In this document: positions 27,507 through 36,816 of the stretch, one piece after another
How the letters are laid out: each line of letters opens with the position of its first letter
Numbering within the stretch: the first letter of the stretch is position 1
NCBI GenBank assembly: GCA_903945325.1
Contig: CAJAVE010000131.1
Span: 1 to 64,000 of the forward strand
Length of the DNA: 64,000 nucleotides
Source: an uncultured beta proteobacterium
GTDB taxonomy: Bacteria; Pseudomonadota; Gammaproteobacteria; Burkholderiales; Burkholderiaceae_C
Direction of reading: 5' to 3'
Program-made: the position numbers and the translations under genes
The notes under the pieces: model-generated
Database searches by the model: none
What the model was told of the DNA's origin: nothing
Seen by the model: only the letters and a program-made list of their open reading frames with translations

Positions 27507-28665
27507 CCGTCGTCTCCTGTTGTTGGGGTGGCTTGGGGTGATTGTAGGAAACCTGGTTGCCTGCGGCAGTGCGCCTCGGGTCAGCCTGCCGCGCTCTGAT
27601 GTAGCGCGGCAGCCGGGTGCACCCGCTGCTGGGCCCATGCCGCCCGCAACCGACATCGCGGGATCGGTGAGCCCAGGCAAAGGGCGATGGGTGAGCGCGC
27701 CATGGGCCGATCTGCCGGGCTTTGCGGCCGACAATTTGTTTGAGGCCTGGAACGCCTGGCTTAAAAGCTGCGAGCGCCCGGTCGGCACTTTTGCGCCCCT
27801 GTGCCCGGATATTCGTCGCCTGAGCATTGGCAGTGCAGAGGAGCAGCGCACCTGGATGCAGGATCGGTTGCAACCCTTCCGGGTGGAGTCGGCGCAGGGC
27901 GAGGCCATTGGTTTGTTGACCGCTTATTTTGAGCCGGTTCTGGAGGCCAGTCGCCTGCCCGCAGCGGGGTTTTCCATCCCGCTCTACCAGCAGCCCGTGG
28001 GATTGGCCCGGCGTAAGCCCTGGTTTACCCGGCAGGAAATGGACACCCTGCCCGAGGCGCAGGCAGCGCTGCGGGGCCGCGCCATTGCGTATTTGGCTGA
28101 CCCGATTGACGCGCTCAGCCTACAGATCCAGGGCTCGGGGCGCGTGCGCATCATTCAGAGCGACGGCAGCCAGCGCTGGGTTCGCCTGTCGTACGGCGGC
28201 ACCAACGACCAACCTTACCGCAGCGTGGGGCGCTGGTTACTCGACCAGGGGTTGGTCAAGGATGCCTCCTGGTCTGGCATCAAGGCCTGGCTGGCGCAAA
28301 ATCCCCAGCGCCAGCAGGAACTGCTGTGGAGTAACCCCAGGGTGACATTTTTCCGCGAAGAAGACATCGCCGAGCGCGACATATCCGAGGGGCCGCGCGG
28401 CGCCCAGGGCGTGGCACTGACGCCGGGGCGCTCCATCGCAGTAGACCCAGTCAATATTCCATACGGCACACCGGTCTGGCTGGCTTCCAGTGGCCCCAAA
28501 ACCAGTCTGCAAAAATTGGTGTTGGCGCAGGACACCGGCAGCGCCATTACCGGTGCGGTGCGGGCGGACTACTTTGTGGGCGGCGGGCCAGAGGCGGGTG
28601 AGTTGGCCGGGCGCCTGCGCCAACCGCTGCAGATGTGGGTTTTGTGGCCAAAGCAGGCCAGATAA
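27451..28665 (+). CDS. mltA: Membrane-bound lytic murein transglycosylase A
   Basis: A lipoprotein that cleaves peptidoglycan to 1,6-anhydromuropeptides at the outer membrane. The signal (RRLLLLGWLGVIVGNLVAC) ends in lipobox LVAC. MltA hallmarks are IQGSGRVRI, YGGTNDQPYRSVGRWL, NPRVTFFRE, the 3D-like SIAVDPVNIPYGTPVWL and AQDTGSAITGAVRADYFVG, which holds the catalytic aspartate region. The start is uncertain: ATG 27451 is the nearest canonical codon and gives a long n-region; 27367 is also open. The small minus-strand gene overlaps this 5' end. Confidence 0.9.
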   Translation: MIPTRISPAPRASSNSKVIRRLLLLGWLGVIVGNLVACGSAPRVSLPRSDVARQPGAPAAGPMPPATDIAGSVSPGKGRWVSAPWADLPGFAADNLFEAWNAWLKSCERPVGTFAPLCPDIRRLSIGSAEEQRTWMQDRLQPFRVESAQGEAIGLLTAYFEPVLEASRLPAAGFSIPLYQQPVGLARRKPWFTRQEMDTLPEAQAALRGRAIAYLADPIDALSLQIQGSGRVRIIQSDGSQRWVRLSYGGTNDQPYRSVGRWLLDQGLVKDASWSGIKAWLAQNPQRQQELLWSNPRVTFFREEDIAERDISEGPRGAQGVALTPGRSIAVDPVNIPYGTPVWLASSGPKTSLQKLVLAQDTGSAITGAVRADYFVGGGPEAGELAGRLRQPLQMWVLWPKQAR

Positions 28666-28716
28666 CGTTACTATGTTCGGTATATTCGGTTCAACCCATT
28701 TTTCGCGGAACTAGCC

Positions 28717-29670
28717 ATGAACACATCCATGCGGGACATTGACGAACGCACCAACCTGGCTGCCAACAGCATGTTTGAATTGCTGCTGTTCCGCTTGGGC
28801 GAAGCGCCCGGCACAACGCGGCGCGAGCTGTTTGGCATCAACGTGTTCAAGGTGCGTGAGATTCTGGTCATGCCCGAGATCACCGCCATGGTCAATATGC
28901 CACCCACCGTCATGGGTGTGGCCAATATTCGTGGTCAGATGATCACCGTGATCAACCTGCCCGCCGTGGTGGGTTGCACACCGAAGCAAGGACTCGGCAT
29001 TTTGCTGGTGACCGAATTTGCCCGCACCACCCAGGCGTTTGCGGTGGAAGAGGTCAACGAAATTGTGCGACTGGAGTGGAAGCACGTGCTGTCGGCTGAG
29101 CACAGTGGTGGTGGCTTGGTGACTAGCATCGCCAGGCTGGATGGCAGCGCCGAAAACACCCGCCTTGCCCAGGTGCTGGACGTGGAGCAGATTCTGCGGG
29201 ACGTGATGCCCAATGAACACAAATCGGACATCGACGAAACCAAGATCGGTGCCGTCAAGATACCCCCCGGCACAGTGGTGCTGGCGGCTGATGACTCTCC
29301 GGTGGCCCGCATGATGATCGAGCAGGGCCTCAAAGCCATGGGCGTTCCCTACGTCATGACCAAAACCGGTCAGGAAGCCTGGAACATGCTGGAGTCGATC
29401 CGTGTCAAGGCCGAGGCGGAAGGCAAAACTGTGCAGGACAAGGTGGCTCTTGTGCTGACCGACCTGGAAATGCCGGTGATGGACGGTTTTACCCTGACCC
29501 GCAATATCAAGCAGGACGGCCGCTTCAAGGGCATTCCGGTCATCATCCACTCCTCGCTCACCGGCACCGCCAACGAAGGCCATGTGAAGAGCGTGGGCGC
29601 GGACGCCTATATCGCCAAGTTCGTGGCCGAAGAGCTGGGTGCCACCATTCGCCAGGTCCTGTCGCGGTAA
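28717..29670 (+). CDS. cheV: Chemotaxis protein CheV (CheW-like plus receiver)
   Basis: A 317-residue CheV. Residues about 15-170 form a CheW-like scaffold domain (LFGINVFKVREILVMPEITAMVNMPPTVMGVANIRGQMITVINL), which couples receptors to CheA. Residues about 185-315 form a receiver domain with phospho-acceptor D249 (VLTDLEMPVMDGF), the acidic pair in AADDSP and the lysine in AKFV. Phosphorylation is thought to tune receptor coupling during adaptation. No other chemotaxis gene is in the window, so it is an orphan here. A family A repeat follows its stop. Confidence 0.93.
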   Translation: MNTSMRDIDERTNLAANSMFELLLFRLGEAPGTTRRELFGINVFKVREILVMPEITAMVNMPPTVMGVANIRGQMITVINLPAVVGCTPKQGLGILLVTEFARTTQAFAVEEVNEIVRLEWKHVLSAEHSGGGLVTSIARLDGSAENTRLAQVLDVEQILRDVMPNEHKSDIDETKIGAVKIPPGTVVLAADDSPVARMMIEQGLKAMGVPYVMTKTGQEAWNMLESIRVKAEAEGKTVQDKVALVLTDLEMPVMDGFTLTRNIKQDGRFKGIPVIIHSSLTGTANEGHVKSVGADAYIAKFVAEELGATIRQVLSR

Positions 29671-29678
29671 GGTGTTAA

Positions 29679-29733
29679 ATCGGGCTGCAGCCCCCGTGAA
29701 ATGTGCGCAGCTAGCTATAATAATCATAGCTAA
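29679..29733 (-). repeat. Family A repeat, copy 6 (between cheV and IOR gene)
   Basis: On the minus strand: AGCTATGATTATTATAGCT (arms AGCTAT and ATAGCT perfect), AGCTGCGCACATTTCAC, then GGGGGCTGCAGCCC, itself a perfect 12-base palindrome in GGGCTGCAGCCC. It lies in the leader of the indolepyruvate ferredoxin oxidoreductase gene. Confidence 0.8.
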
Positions 29734-29768
29734 GTCTTCCTTCAAGAATTGGCACCGGAGTCACGCCC

Positions 29769-32700
29769 ATGAATGCACCCCTGCCTGATCACATCCTCAA
29801 GGCGCTTCAAACCGTCACGCTGGACGACAAATACGCGCTGGACTACGGCCACGCCTTCATGAGTGGCGTGCAGGCGCTGGTCAAGTTGCCCATGCTGCAG
29901 CGCCTGCGAGACCAGCGTGCCGGCAAGAACACGGCGGGCTTCATCAGCGGCTACCGCGGATCGCCATTGGGTACGTACGACCAGTCGTTGCAAAAGGCCG
30001 AGAAATACCTCAAGGCCCACCACGTCGTGTTCCAGCCTGGCGTCAATGAGGAACTGGCCGCCACAGCTATCTGGGGCACGCAGCAACTGGGCTTCGCGCC
30101 ACCGGGCTCCAATAAATACGATGGCGTGTTCGGCATCTGGTACGGCAAGGGTCCGGGCGTGGACCGCTGCTCCGACGTGTTCAAACACGCCAACATGGCC
30201 GGTACCACGCCCTGGGGTGGCGTGGTTGCAGTGGCGGGGGATGACCACATTTCCAAGAGTTCCACTGCAGCCCACCAGAGCGACCACATCTTCAAGGCCT
30301 GCGGCACGCCGGTGTTCTTCCCGGCCAACGTGCAGGAGATTCTGGACCTGGGCATCCACGCTTTTGCCATGAGCCGCTTCTCGGGCGTCTGGACCGGCAT
30401 GAAGACGATCCAGGAGATCGTGGAAAGCAGCGCCACCGCCATGATCGATCCGGACCGGGTGCAGATCCAGATCCCCACCGACTTCGTGATGCCACCCGGT
30501 GGGCTGCACATCCGCTGGCCCGACGCCGCGCTGGAGCAGGAAGCCCGCTTGTTTGACTACAAGTGGTATGCCGCACTGGCCTACATCCGCGCCAACCGCT
30601 TGAACTACAACGTCATCGAGGGTCCGAATGACCGCCTGGGACTGATCGCCAGTGGCAAGGCCTACAACGACACGCGCCAGGCCCTGCTGGACCTGGGTCT
30701 GGACGATGCCACTTGCCGGCGCGTCGGCATCCGGCTGCACAAAGTCGGCGTGGTGTGGCCGCTGGAAGCCCAGTTGACCCGTGAATTTGCCACCGGCCTG
30801 CAAGAGATTTTGGTGGTGGAAGAAAAGCGCCAGGTCATTGAATACCAGTTGAAGGAAGGCCTGTACAACTGGCGCGCCGACGTGCGCCCCCGCGTGCTGG
30901 GCAAGTTCAACGAGGCCGAGTCCGATGCGTCGGGCTTTGGCAGCGGTGGCGAGTGGGGCATGGCCAATCCGCATGCCAACACCCTGCTCCGTGCCAATGC
31001 CGATTTGTCGCCCGCCATCATCGCGCGTGCCATTGCCAAGCGCATCACGCTGATGGGTGTGGACAGCGATATCGCAGCGCGCATCGACGCCCAACTGGCC
31101 ATCCTGAACGCCAAGGAAAGCGCCATGCAGGTGCTGGAAGTGAACCGGGCCAAGGCCGAGATCAAGCTGGGGGATCGTCAACCGTGGTTCTGCTCGGGTT
31201 GCCCGCACAACACCAGTACCAAGGTGCCCGAAGGCTCACGCGCCATGGCCGGCATCGGTTGCCACTTTATGACGGTGTGGATGAATCGCTCCACTGTTGG
31301 TTTCACGCAAATGGGTGGCGAGGGAGTGCCCTGGGTGGGGCAGCAGCCCTTCAGCAACGACCAGCACATGTTTGCCAACCTGGGAGACGGCACCTACTTC
31401 CACAGCGGCCTGCTGGCGGTGCGCCAGAGCATCGCGGCGGGCGTCAACATCACCTACAAAATCCTGTACAACGATGCGGTGGCCATGACCGGTGGCCAGC
31501 AAATTGGGGAGCGCCCCGAGGGTCATTCAGTGATGCAAATCGCGCAAAGCATGCGCGCCGAGGGTGCAGTCAGGATTGTGGTGGTGACGGACGAACCTCA
31601 AAAGTACGAGCAGATGGCCTTGGCCGAAGGCGTGACGGTGCACCACCGCGACGATCTCGACACCATCCAGAAAGAGTTTCGCACTATCAAGGGTACTACG
31701 GTCATCATCTATGACCAGACCTGTGCGACCGAAAAGCGCCGCCGCCGCAAGCGCGGCACCCTGGTGGACCCGGCCAGGCGCGTGGTCATCAACGAGTTGG
31801 TGTGCGAGGGGTGTGGCGACTGCGGTGTGCAGAGCAATTGTGTCAGCGTTGAGCCGCTGGAAACCGAATTTGGTCGCAAACGCCAGATCAACCAGAGCAC
31901 CTGTAACAAGGATTTCAGTTGTGTGAAGGGCTTTTGCCCCAGCTTTGTGACGGTAGAGGGCGGGCAACTGCGCAAGAAGGCCAAGGCACAGACGTCGTCA
32001 TCGCCCGATCCAGGTCATTTGCCTGAGCCTTCCATTCCCCGGTTGACCAGCGCCGCGCAGGCTCTGGCAGATCAGTCCCGATCCGGTGCCTGGGGCATCA
32101 TCGTCGCGGGAGTGGGTGGCACCGGCGTCATCACCATTGGCCAGTTACTGGGTGTCGCGGCACATCTGGAAGGCAAAGGCGTGGTCACGCAAGATGCTGG
32201 CGGTCTGGCGCAAAAGGGCGGCGCTACCTGGAGTCATGTGCTGATTGCTGCCGAACAGGCCGACATTCGAACCACCCGCGTCAGTATGGCCTCGGCCGAT
32301 CTGGTGATTGGCTGCGACCCGATTGTGGTGGCGGGCAAGGAGACGGTGTTGCGCATGCGCGAGGGCCGTACCCATGTGGCGCTCAATTCCCATAGTGCGC
32401 CCACGGCCGCTTTCGTCTCCCAGCCCAACTGGACCAACCCGGGCAAGGAATGCCTGGCCGAAATTGTCCGCGTGGTGGGTGAAGAGGGTGTCGGCTGGTT
32501 TGACGCCGATGCCATTGCCACCCAGTTCCTGGGCGACAGTATTTACACCAACCCCATCATGCTGGGCTATGCTTGGCAAAAAGGCTGGATTCCGCTGCAA
32601 CTGGCCTCTCTGATTCGCGCCATCGAGCTCAATGCCGTGGCGGTGGAGAACAACAAGACCGCCTTCGCCTGGGGCCGCAAGGCCGCCTTGGACTGGCCCG

Positions 32701-33422
32701 CCGTGCAACAACTGCTGAACCCGGGTCAGGTAGTGACTTTCACGCCGCGCACCACGCAGTCGGTGGACGACATGGTTGCCAAGCGCGTCGAGTTTTTGAC
32801 CGGCTACCAGAATGCTGCCTACGCGGCCCAATATGTTAGTTTTGTGGCGCTGGTGCGCGGTGCAGAAGAGCGTGTTGCCAGTCCTGCCGCTACGGGCGAT
32901 GCCAAACCGGCAACCCTGCCACTAACCCAGGCCGTGGCGCGCTACCTGTTCAAGCTGATGGCCTACAAGGATGAATACGAGGTGGCTCGCCTGCACACTG
33001 ATGCCGCCTTCCTGGCCAAAATTGGCACCCAGTTCGAAGGTAACTTCAAACTCCACTACCAGTTGGCACCACCGCTGCTGGCAGAACGCAACACGGTGGG
33101 CGAGTTGCAGAAACACGCTTATGGCCCCTGGATGCAGACGGCATTTCGCCTGCTGGCGCCGTTTAAAGTGTTGCGCGGTGGTGTGCTGGACGTGTTCGGG
33201 TACTCAGATGAACGCCGTCACGAGCGCGCGTTGGCGTCTGAGTACCGCGCCGCCATCGAGGCCATGTTGCCCAAGTTGACGACTGCCAACCGGGATGCCG
33301 CAGTGGCTTTTGCCCGATTGCCGGAGCAAATCCGCGGCTTTGGCCACGTCAAGGCGCGCCATTTGACGGCTGCGCGCCTGCAATGGACGGAGTTGGTGAA
33401 GCAGTTTCATAACGGCGGGTAG
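29769..33422 (+). CDS. Indolepyruvate ferredoxin oxidoreductase, fused alpha-beta
   Basis: A 1217-residue fused IorA-IorB-type enzyme that oxidatively decarboxylates arylpyruvates to acyl-CoA using thiamine diphosphate, CoA and ferredoxin. The N-terminal half has the pyruvate-oxidoreductase-like domains (GFISGYRGSPLGTYDQ, HQSDHIF) and the TPP-binding region (FCSGCPHNTSTKVPEGS, GGEGVPWVGQQPF). Cysteines at about residues 679-723 (CEGCGDCGVQSNC and later CxxxKGFCPS) form Fe-S clusters. The C-terminal gamma-like domain starts near GVGGTGVITIGQLLG. Length matches the long fused betaproteobacterial type. The gene is monocistronic, with a family A repeat in its leader. Confidence 0.93.
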   Translation: MNAPLPDHILKALQTVTLDDKYALDYGHAFMSGVQALVKLPMLQRLRDQRAGKNTAGFISGYRGSPLGTYDQSLQKAEKYLKAHHVVFQPGVNEELAATAIWGTQQLGFAPPGSNKYDGVFGIWYGKGPGVDRCSDVFKHANMAGTTPWGGVVAVAGDDHISKSSTAAHQSDHIFKACGTPVFFPANVQEILDLGIHAFAMSRFSGVWTGMKTIQEIVESSATAMIDPDRVQIQIPTDFVMPPGGLHIRWPDAALEQEARLFDYKWYAALAYIRANRLNYNVIEGPNDRLGLIASGKAYNDTRQALLDLGLDDATCRRVGIRLHKVGVVWPLEAQLTREFATGLQEILVVEEKRQVIEYQLKEGLYNWRADVRPRVLGKFNEAESDASGFGSGGEWGMANPHANTLLRANADLSPAIIARAIAKRITLMGVDSDIAARIDAQLAILNAKESAMQVLEVNRAKAEIKLGDRQPWFCSGCPHNTSTKVPEGSRAMAGIGCHFMTVWMNRSTVGFTQMGGEGVPWVGQQPFSNDQHMFANLGDGTYFHSGLLAVRQSIAAGVNITYKILYNDAVAMTGGQQIGERPEGHSVMQIAQSMRAEGAVRIVVVTDEPQKYEQMALAEGVTVHHRDDLDTIQKEFRTIKGTTVIIYDQTCATEKRRRRKRGTLVDPARRVVINELVCEGCGDCGVQSNCVSVEPLETEFGRKRQINQSTCNKDFSCVKGFCPSFVTVEGGQLRKKAKAQTSSSPDPGHLPEPSIPRLTSAAQALADQSRSGAWGIIVAGVGGTGVITIGQLLGVAAHLEGKGVVTQDAGGLAQKGGATWSHVLIAAEQADIRTTRVSMASADLVIGCDPIVVAGKETVLRMREGRTHVALNSHSAPTAAFVSQPNWTNPGKECLAEIVRVVGEEGVGWFDADAIATQFLGDSIYTNPIMLGYAWQKGWIPLQLASLIRAIELNAVAVENNKTAFAWGRKAALDWPAVQQLLNPGQVVTFTPRTTQSVDDMVAKRVEFLTGYQNAAYAAQYVSFVALVRGAEERVASPAATGDAKPATLPLTQAVARYLFKLMAYKDEYEVARLHTDAAFLAKIGTQFEGNFKLHYQLAPPLLAERNTVGELQKHAYGPWMQTAFRLLAPFKVLRGGVLDVFGYSDERRHERALASEYRAAIEAMLPKLTTANRDAAVAFARLPEQIRGFGHVKARHLTAARLQWTELVKQFHNGG

Positions 33423-33595
33423 CAATACGCGCCATGGTGCATTGCGGGCGTTTCGGAGTGAAAAAGGTAACAGGTTGTCCAAACGGACAGCAGTTGGCGC
33501 GGCCCATTACAATCGCGGGTTAACCATTTGTGGCTACGCTGCCTGTCTTTGGGCGGTGAGCGGTTTTGTGTCCTTTGTTTTGTGGAGTTCCCTTC

Positions 33596-33928
33596 GTGTT
33601 TATTTCTTCCGCTTTTGCCCAAACCGCCCCCGCAGCAGCAGCCGGAGGCGACATGCAGTCGTCCCTGATGAGCATGCTGCCGCTGGTTTTGATGTTCGTG
33701 GTCCTTTACTTTGTCATGATCCGCCCTCAGATGAAAAAACAGAAGGAGCACAAAGCCATGATTGATGCGATTGCCAAGGGCGACGAGGTGGTGACCGCCG
33801 GTGGGGTGCTGGGCAAGGTCAGCAAGATCGGTGACAGCTATGTCGGCCTGGAAGTGGCCAATGGCGTTGAAATCCAGATCCAGCGCAGCGCCGTGGTGCA
33901 GGTTTTGCCAAAGGGCACTTACAAGTAA
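33596..33928 (+). CDS. yajC: Preprotein translocase subunit YajC
   Basis: A 110-residue YajC, accessory to SecDF in the Sec translocon. A short N-terminus with AQTAP precedes one membrane helix (MLPLVLMFVVLYFVMIRPQ) and a cytoplasmic domain with KGDEVVTAGGVLGKV. GTG 33596 (VFISSAFAQ) is chosen because GGAG lies eight bases before it and the length fits the family; the frame extends to ATG 33566 without such support. It is the first gene of yajC-secD-secF; tgt and queA, often upstream, are absent here. Confidence 0.94.
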   Translation: MFISSAFAQTAPAAAAGGDMQSSLMSMLPLVLMFVVLYFVMIRPQMKKQKEHKAMIDAIAKGDEVVTAGGVLGKVSKIGDSYVGLEVANGVEIQIQRSAVVQVLPKGTYK

Positions 33929-33959
33929 GTCATTGCTTTTACCAGTCTGAAGTGCGAAC

Positions 33960-35837
33960 ATGAACCGTTACCCGGTGTGGAAATACGCGATTATTCTGAT
34001 CGCGCTGGTGGTAGGCAGCTTGTACGCTTTGCCCAATCTTTTTGGTGAATCCCCAGCGGTTCAAGTTTCCGTTGCGAAAGCCAGCTTGAAGCTGGAGGCT
34101 GCGACGTTGGCCCGCGTGGAGGACGCACTCAAGGTGGCTGGTATTGCTGCAGATGCCGTCTCGATGGAGGGAACGTCTATCCGCGCCCGGTTTGGTAGCA
34201 CTGACGTACAACTGAAAGCCAAGGACGCAATACAAAAGGCGCTCAATCCTGATGCTGCAAATCCGTCCTATGTTGTAGCCCTGAATCTGTTGTCGCGATC
34301 ACCAGCTTGGCTCACTGGGCTGCATGCTTCACCCATGTACTTGGGGCTGGATTTGCGTGGTGGCGTGCACTTCATGCTACAGGTAGACATGCAGGCGGCG
34401 TTGTCCAAGCGGGCGGAATCATTGGCGGGTGATATCCGTACCACATTGCGCGAAAAGAATGTGCGTCATAGCGGCATCAGTCGCGTCGGGCAAACCATAG
34501 ATATCCGGTTCCGTGATGCAGCAACCGCCGAGTCGGCGCGACGCATCATTCAGGAACAATTTGCCGAGTTGACCACGGTCGAGACGCCGGAGGGCGCCGA
34601 TGTCAAGATGGTTGCTTCAATCAAACCAGTCTCAGCCCGCACCATTCAGGATCAGGCGCTCAAGCAAAACATCACAACACTGCACAACCGTATCAACGAA
34701 CTCGGTGTGGCCGAGCCCGTCATTCAACAGCAGGGTCTGGACCGCATCGTGGTGCAATTACCTGGCGTGCAGGACACGGCCAAGGCGAAGGATATTTTGG
34801 GCCGCACCGCAACTCTGGAGTTGCGTATGGTGGATGAAGGTACAGAAGCGCGTTCAGCGGAAATGGGAACAGGGCCAGTTCCATTTGGGTCCGAACGCTT
34901 TCTGGAACGCAATGGCCAGGCCGTGATTGTCAAGAAGCAGGTTGTTATTACTGGAGACAGCTTGACAGATGCACAGCCAGGGTTTGACTCCCAGACTCAG
35001 CAGCCGAAAGTGGACCTCACTGTAGATGCCAAGGGCGGCCGCATCATGCGGGATGTCAGTCGTGAGAACCTTAAGAAGCGCATGGCGATACTTTTGTTCG
35101 AAAAGGGAAAGGGCGAAGTCTTGACGGCTCCGGTCATCCAGGGTGAACTGGGAAACCGTTTTCAGATTTCGGGCTCCATGACCGTCTCTGAAGCGAGCGA
35201 CTTGGCCCTGCTATTGCGTGCTGGTTCTCTGGCTGCCCCGATGGAAATCATTGAAGAGCGCACCATTGGCCCCAGTCTTGGAGCTGAAAACATCGCAAAA
35301 GGCTTCAACAGTGTGACCTGGGGGTTTCTCGCAGTGGCCCTCTTCATGTGCGTTTATTACATGTTGTTCGGCGTGATTTCCAGCATTGCGCTCGCATTCA
35401 ACCTGTTGCTGCTTGTGGCGGTGCTGTCCATGCTGCAAGCCACACTGACCTTGCCAGGTATGGCTGCCATGGCGTTGGTCTTGGGTATGGCGATTGACGC
35501 CAACGTGCTGATTAACGAGCGGATACGCGAGGAACTGCGCGGAGGCGCTTCACCGCAGGCCGCCATTCACGCAGGTTATGACCGCGCCTGGGCCACCATC
35601 ATTGACTCAAATGTGACAACTTTGATTGCGGGCCTGGCTCTGCTTGCATTTGGCTCAGGTCCGGTGAGGGGATTTGCGGTGGTTCACTGCCTGGGTATTT
35701 TGACCAGCATGTTCTCCGGTGTTTTCTTCTCGCGTGGCGTGGTCAATTTGTGGTACGGTCGCCAGAAGAAGCTTAAGAGCGTGTCCATTGGAACGGTTTG
35801 GCGGCCTGATTCTGACAGTCAGGTCACGACAAACTAA
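33960..35837 (+). CDS. secD: Protein translocase subunit SecD
   Basis: A 625-residue SecD, using the proton gradient to pull secreted proteins through SecYEG. TM1 is near residues 8-26; GLDLRGGVHFMLQVD starts the large periplasmic P1 domain; TM2-6 lie in the last 160 residues, with GMAIDANVLINERIREEL (conserved D and R of TM4) and GSGPVRGFAVVHCLGIL. Typical length. It follows yajC by 31 bases and precedes secF by 11 bases, all one operon. Confidence 0.97.
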   Translation: MNRYPVWKYAIILIALVVGSLYALPNLFGESPAVQVSVAKASLKLEAATLARVEDALKVAGIAADAVSMEGTSIRARFGSTDVQLKAKDAIQKALNPDAANPSYVVALNLLSRSPAWLTGLHASPMYLGLDLRGGVHFMLQVDMQAALSKRAESLAGDIRTTLREKNVRHSGISRVGQTIDIRFRDAATAESARRIIQEQFAELTTVETPEGADVKMVASIKPVSARTIQDQALKQNITTLHNRINELGVAEPVIQQQGLDRIVVQLPGVQDTAKAKDILGRTATLELRMVDEGTEARSAEMGTGPVPFGSERFLERNGQAVIVKKQVVITGDSLTDAQPGFDSQTQQPKVDLTVDAKGGRIMRDVSRENLKKRMAILLFEKGKGEVLTAPVIQGELGNRFQISGSMTVSEASDLALLLRAGSLAAPMEIIEERTIGPSLGAENIAKGFNSVTWGFLAVALFMCVYYMLFGVISSIALAFNLLLLVAVLSMLQATLTLPGMAAMALVLGMAIDANVLINERIREELRGGASPQAAIHAGYDRAWATIIDSNVTTLIAGLALLAFGSGPVRGFAVVHCLGILTSMFSGVFFSRGVVNLWYGRQKKLKSVSIGTVWRPDSDSQVTTN

Positions 35838-35848
35838 AGGAATCAGGC

Positions 35849-36802
35849 ATGGAATTCTTCAAAATCCACCGTGACATTCCGTTCATGCGGCATGCATTGG
35901 TGTTCAACTTGGTATCGCTGCTGACATTTCTGGCGGCCGTATTTTTCCTGTTTTCGCGCGGATTGCATCTGTCGGTGGAGTTCACTGGCGGGACATTGAT
36001 GGAGGTTAGCTACTCACAGCCTGCCGATCTCAACACCATTCGCAACAGCGTGGCAGCCCTGGGCATCAATGATGTACAGGTGCAGAACTTTGGCACGGCA
36101 CAGGATGTGCTTATCCGTATGCCCGTACAAAAGGGAAGTACATCAGGCGCTCAAAGTGAGCGGGTTATGGCGACCCTGAAAGCAGGTGACGCCAGCGCCA
36201 CCCTAAGGCGCACCGAGTTCGTCGGACCGCAAGTCGGTGATGAATTGGCTGTAGATGGCCTCAAGGCCTTGGCAAGCGTGATTGTTGGCATCATGCTGTA
36301 CTTGGCGATACGCTTTGAGTGGAAATTCGCCGTGGCAGCCATCATCGCAAATTTGCATGATGTGATTATTATTCTCGGATTTTTTGCTTTTTTTCAGTGG
36401 GAGTTCTCGTTGCCGGTGCTGGCGGCAGTGCTGGCGGTTCTAGGCTATTCGGTGAACGAATCGGTCGTTATCTTTGACCGAATACGTGAAAATTTTCGTC
36501 GCTACCGCAAGATGAATACGGTGCAGATCATCGATAACGCCATCACATCCACCATCAGCCGCACCATCATTACCCACGGCTGCACCCAACTCATGGTGTT
36601 GTCCATGCTGCTGTTTGGTGGCGCGACCTTGCACTACTTTGCGCTGGCGTTGACGATTGGCATTTTGTTTGGCATTTATTCGTCCGTGTTTGTCGCGGCT
36701 GCCATCGCCATGTGGCTGGGTATCCAGCGTGAAGACCTGATCAAAGGCCCGCTCAAAAAAGAAGGGGACCCGACGGACCCCAATGCTGGCGCTTCTGTCT
36801 GA
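35849..36802 (+). CDS. secF: Protein translocase subunit SecF
   Basis: A 317-residue SecF, partner of SecD. Six membrane helices flank a small periplasmic domain. Signatures are VEFTGGTLMEV after TM1, AVLAVLGYSVNESVVIFDRIREN (TM4 acidic and Arg residues) and SRTIITHGCTQLMVLSMLLFGG. The start ATG 35849 follows AGGAATCAGGC. It ends 14 bases before the DUF1631 gene, which may therefore be co-transcribed. Confidence 0.97.
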   Translation: MEFFKIHRDIPFMRHALVFNLVSLLTFLAAVFFLFSRGLHLSVEFTGGTLMEVSYSQPADLNTIRNSVAALGINDVQVQNFGTAQDVLIRMPVQKGSTSGAQSERVMATLKAGDASATLRRTEFVGPQVGDELAVDGLKALASVIVGIMLYLAIRFEWKFAVAAIIANLHDVIIILGFFAFFQWEFSLPVLAAVLAVLGYSVNESVVIFDRIRENFRRYRKMNTVQIIDNAITSTISRTIITHGCTQLMVLSMLLFGGATLHYFALALTIGILFGIYSSVFVAAAIAMWLGIQREDLIKGPLKKEGDPTDPNAGASV

Positions 36803-36816
36803 TTCTTTCCTGATTT

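Noticed and set aside
28711-29745. 344-residue antisense frame opposite cheV
   Set aside because: Shadow of a well-supported CheV gene.
29742-31208. 488-residue antisense frame opposite the IOR gene
   Set aside because: Long only because of codon bias on the true strand; rich in His, Gly and Val with no family pattern.
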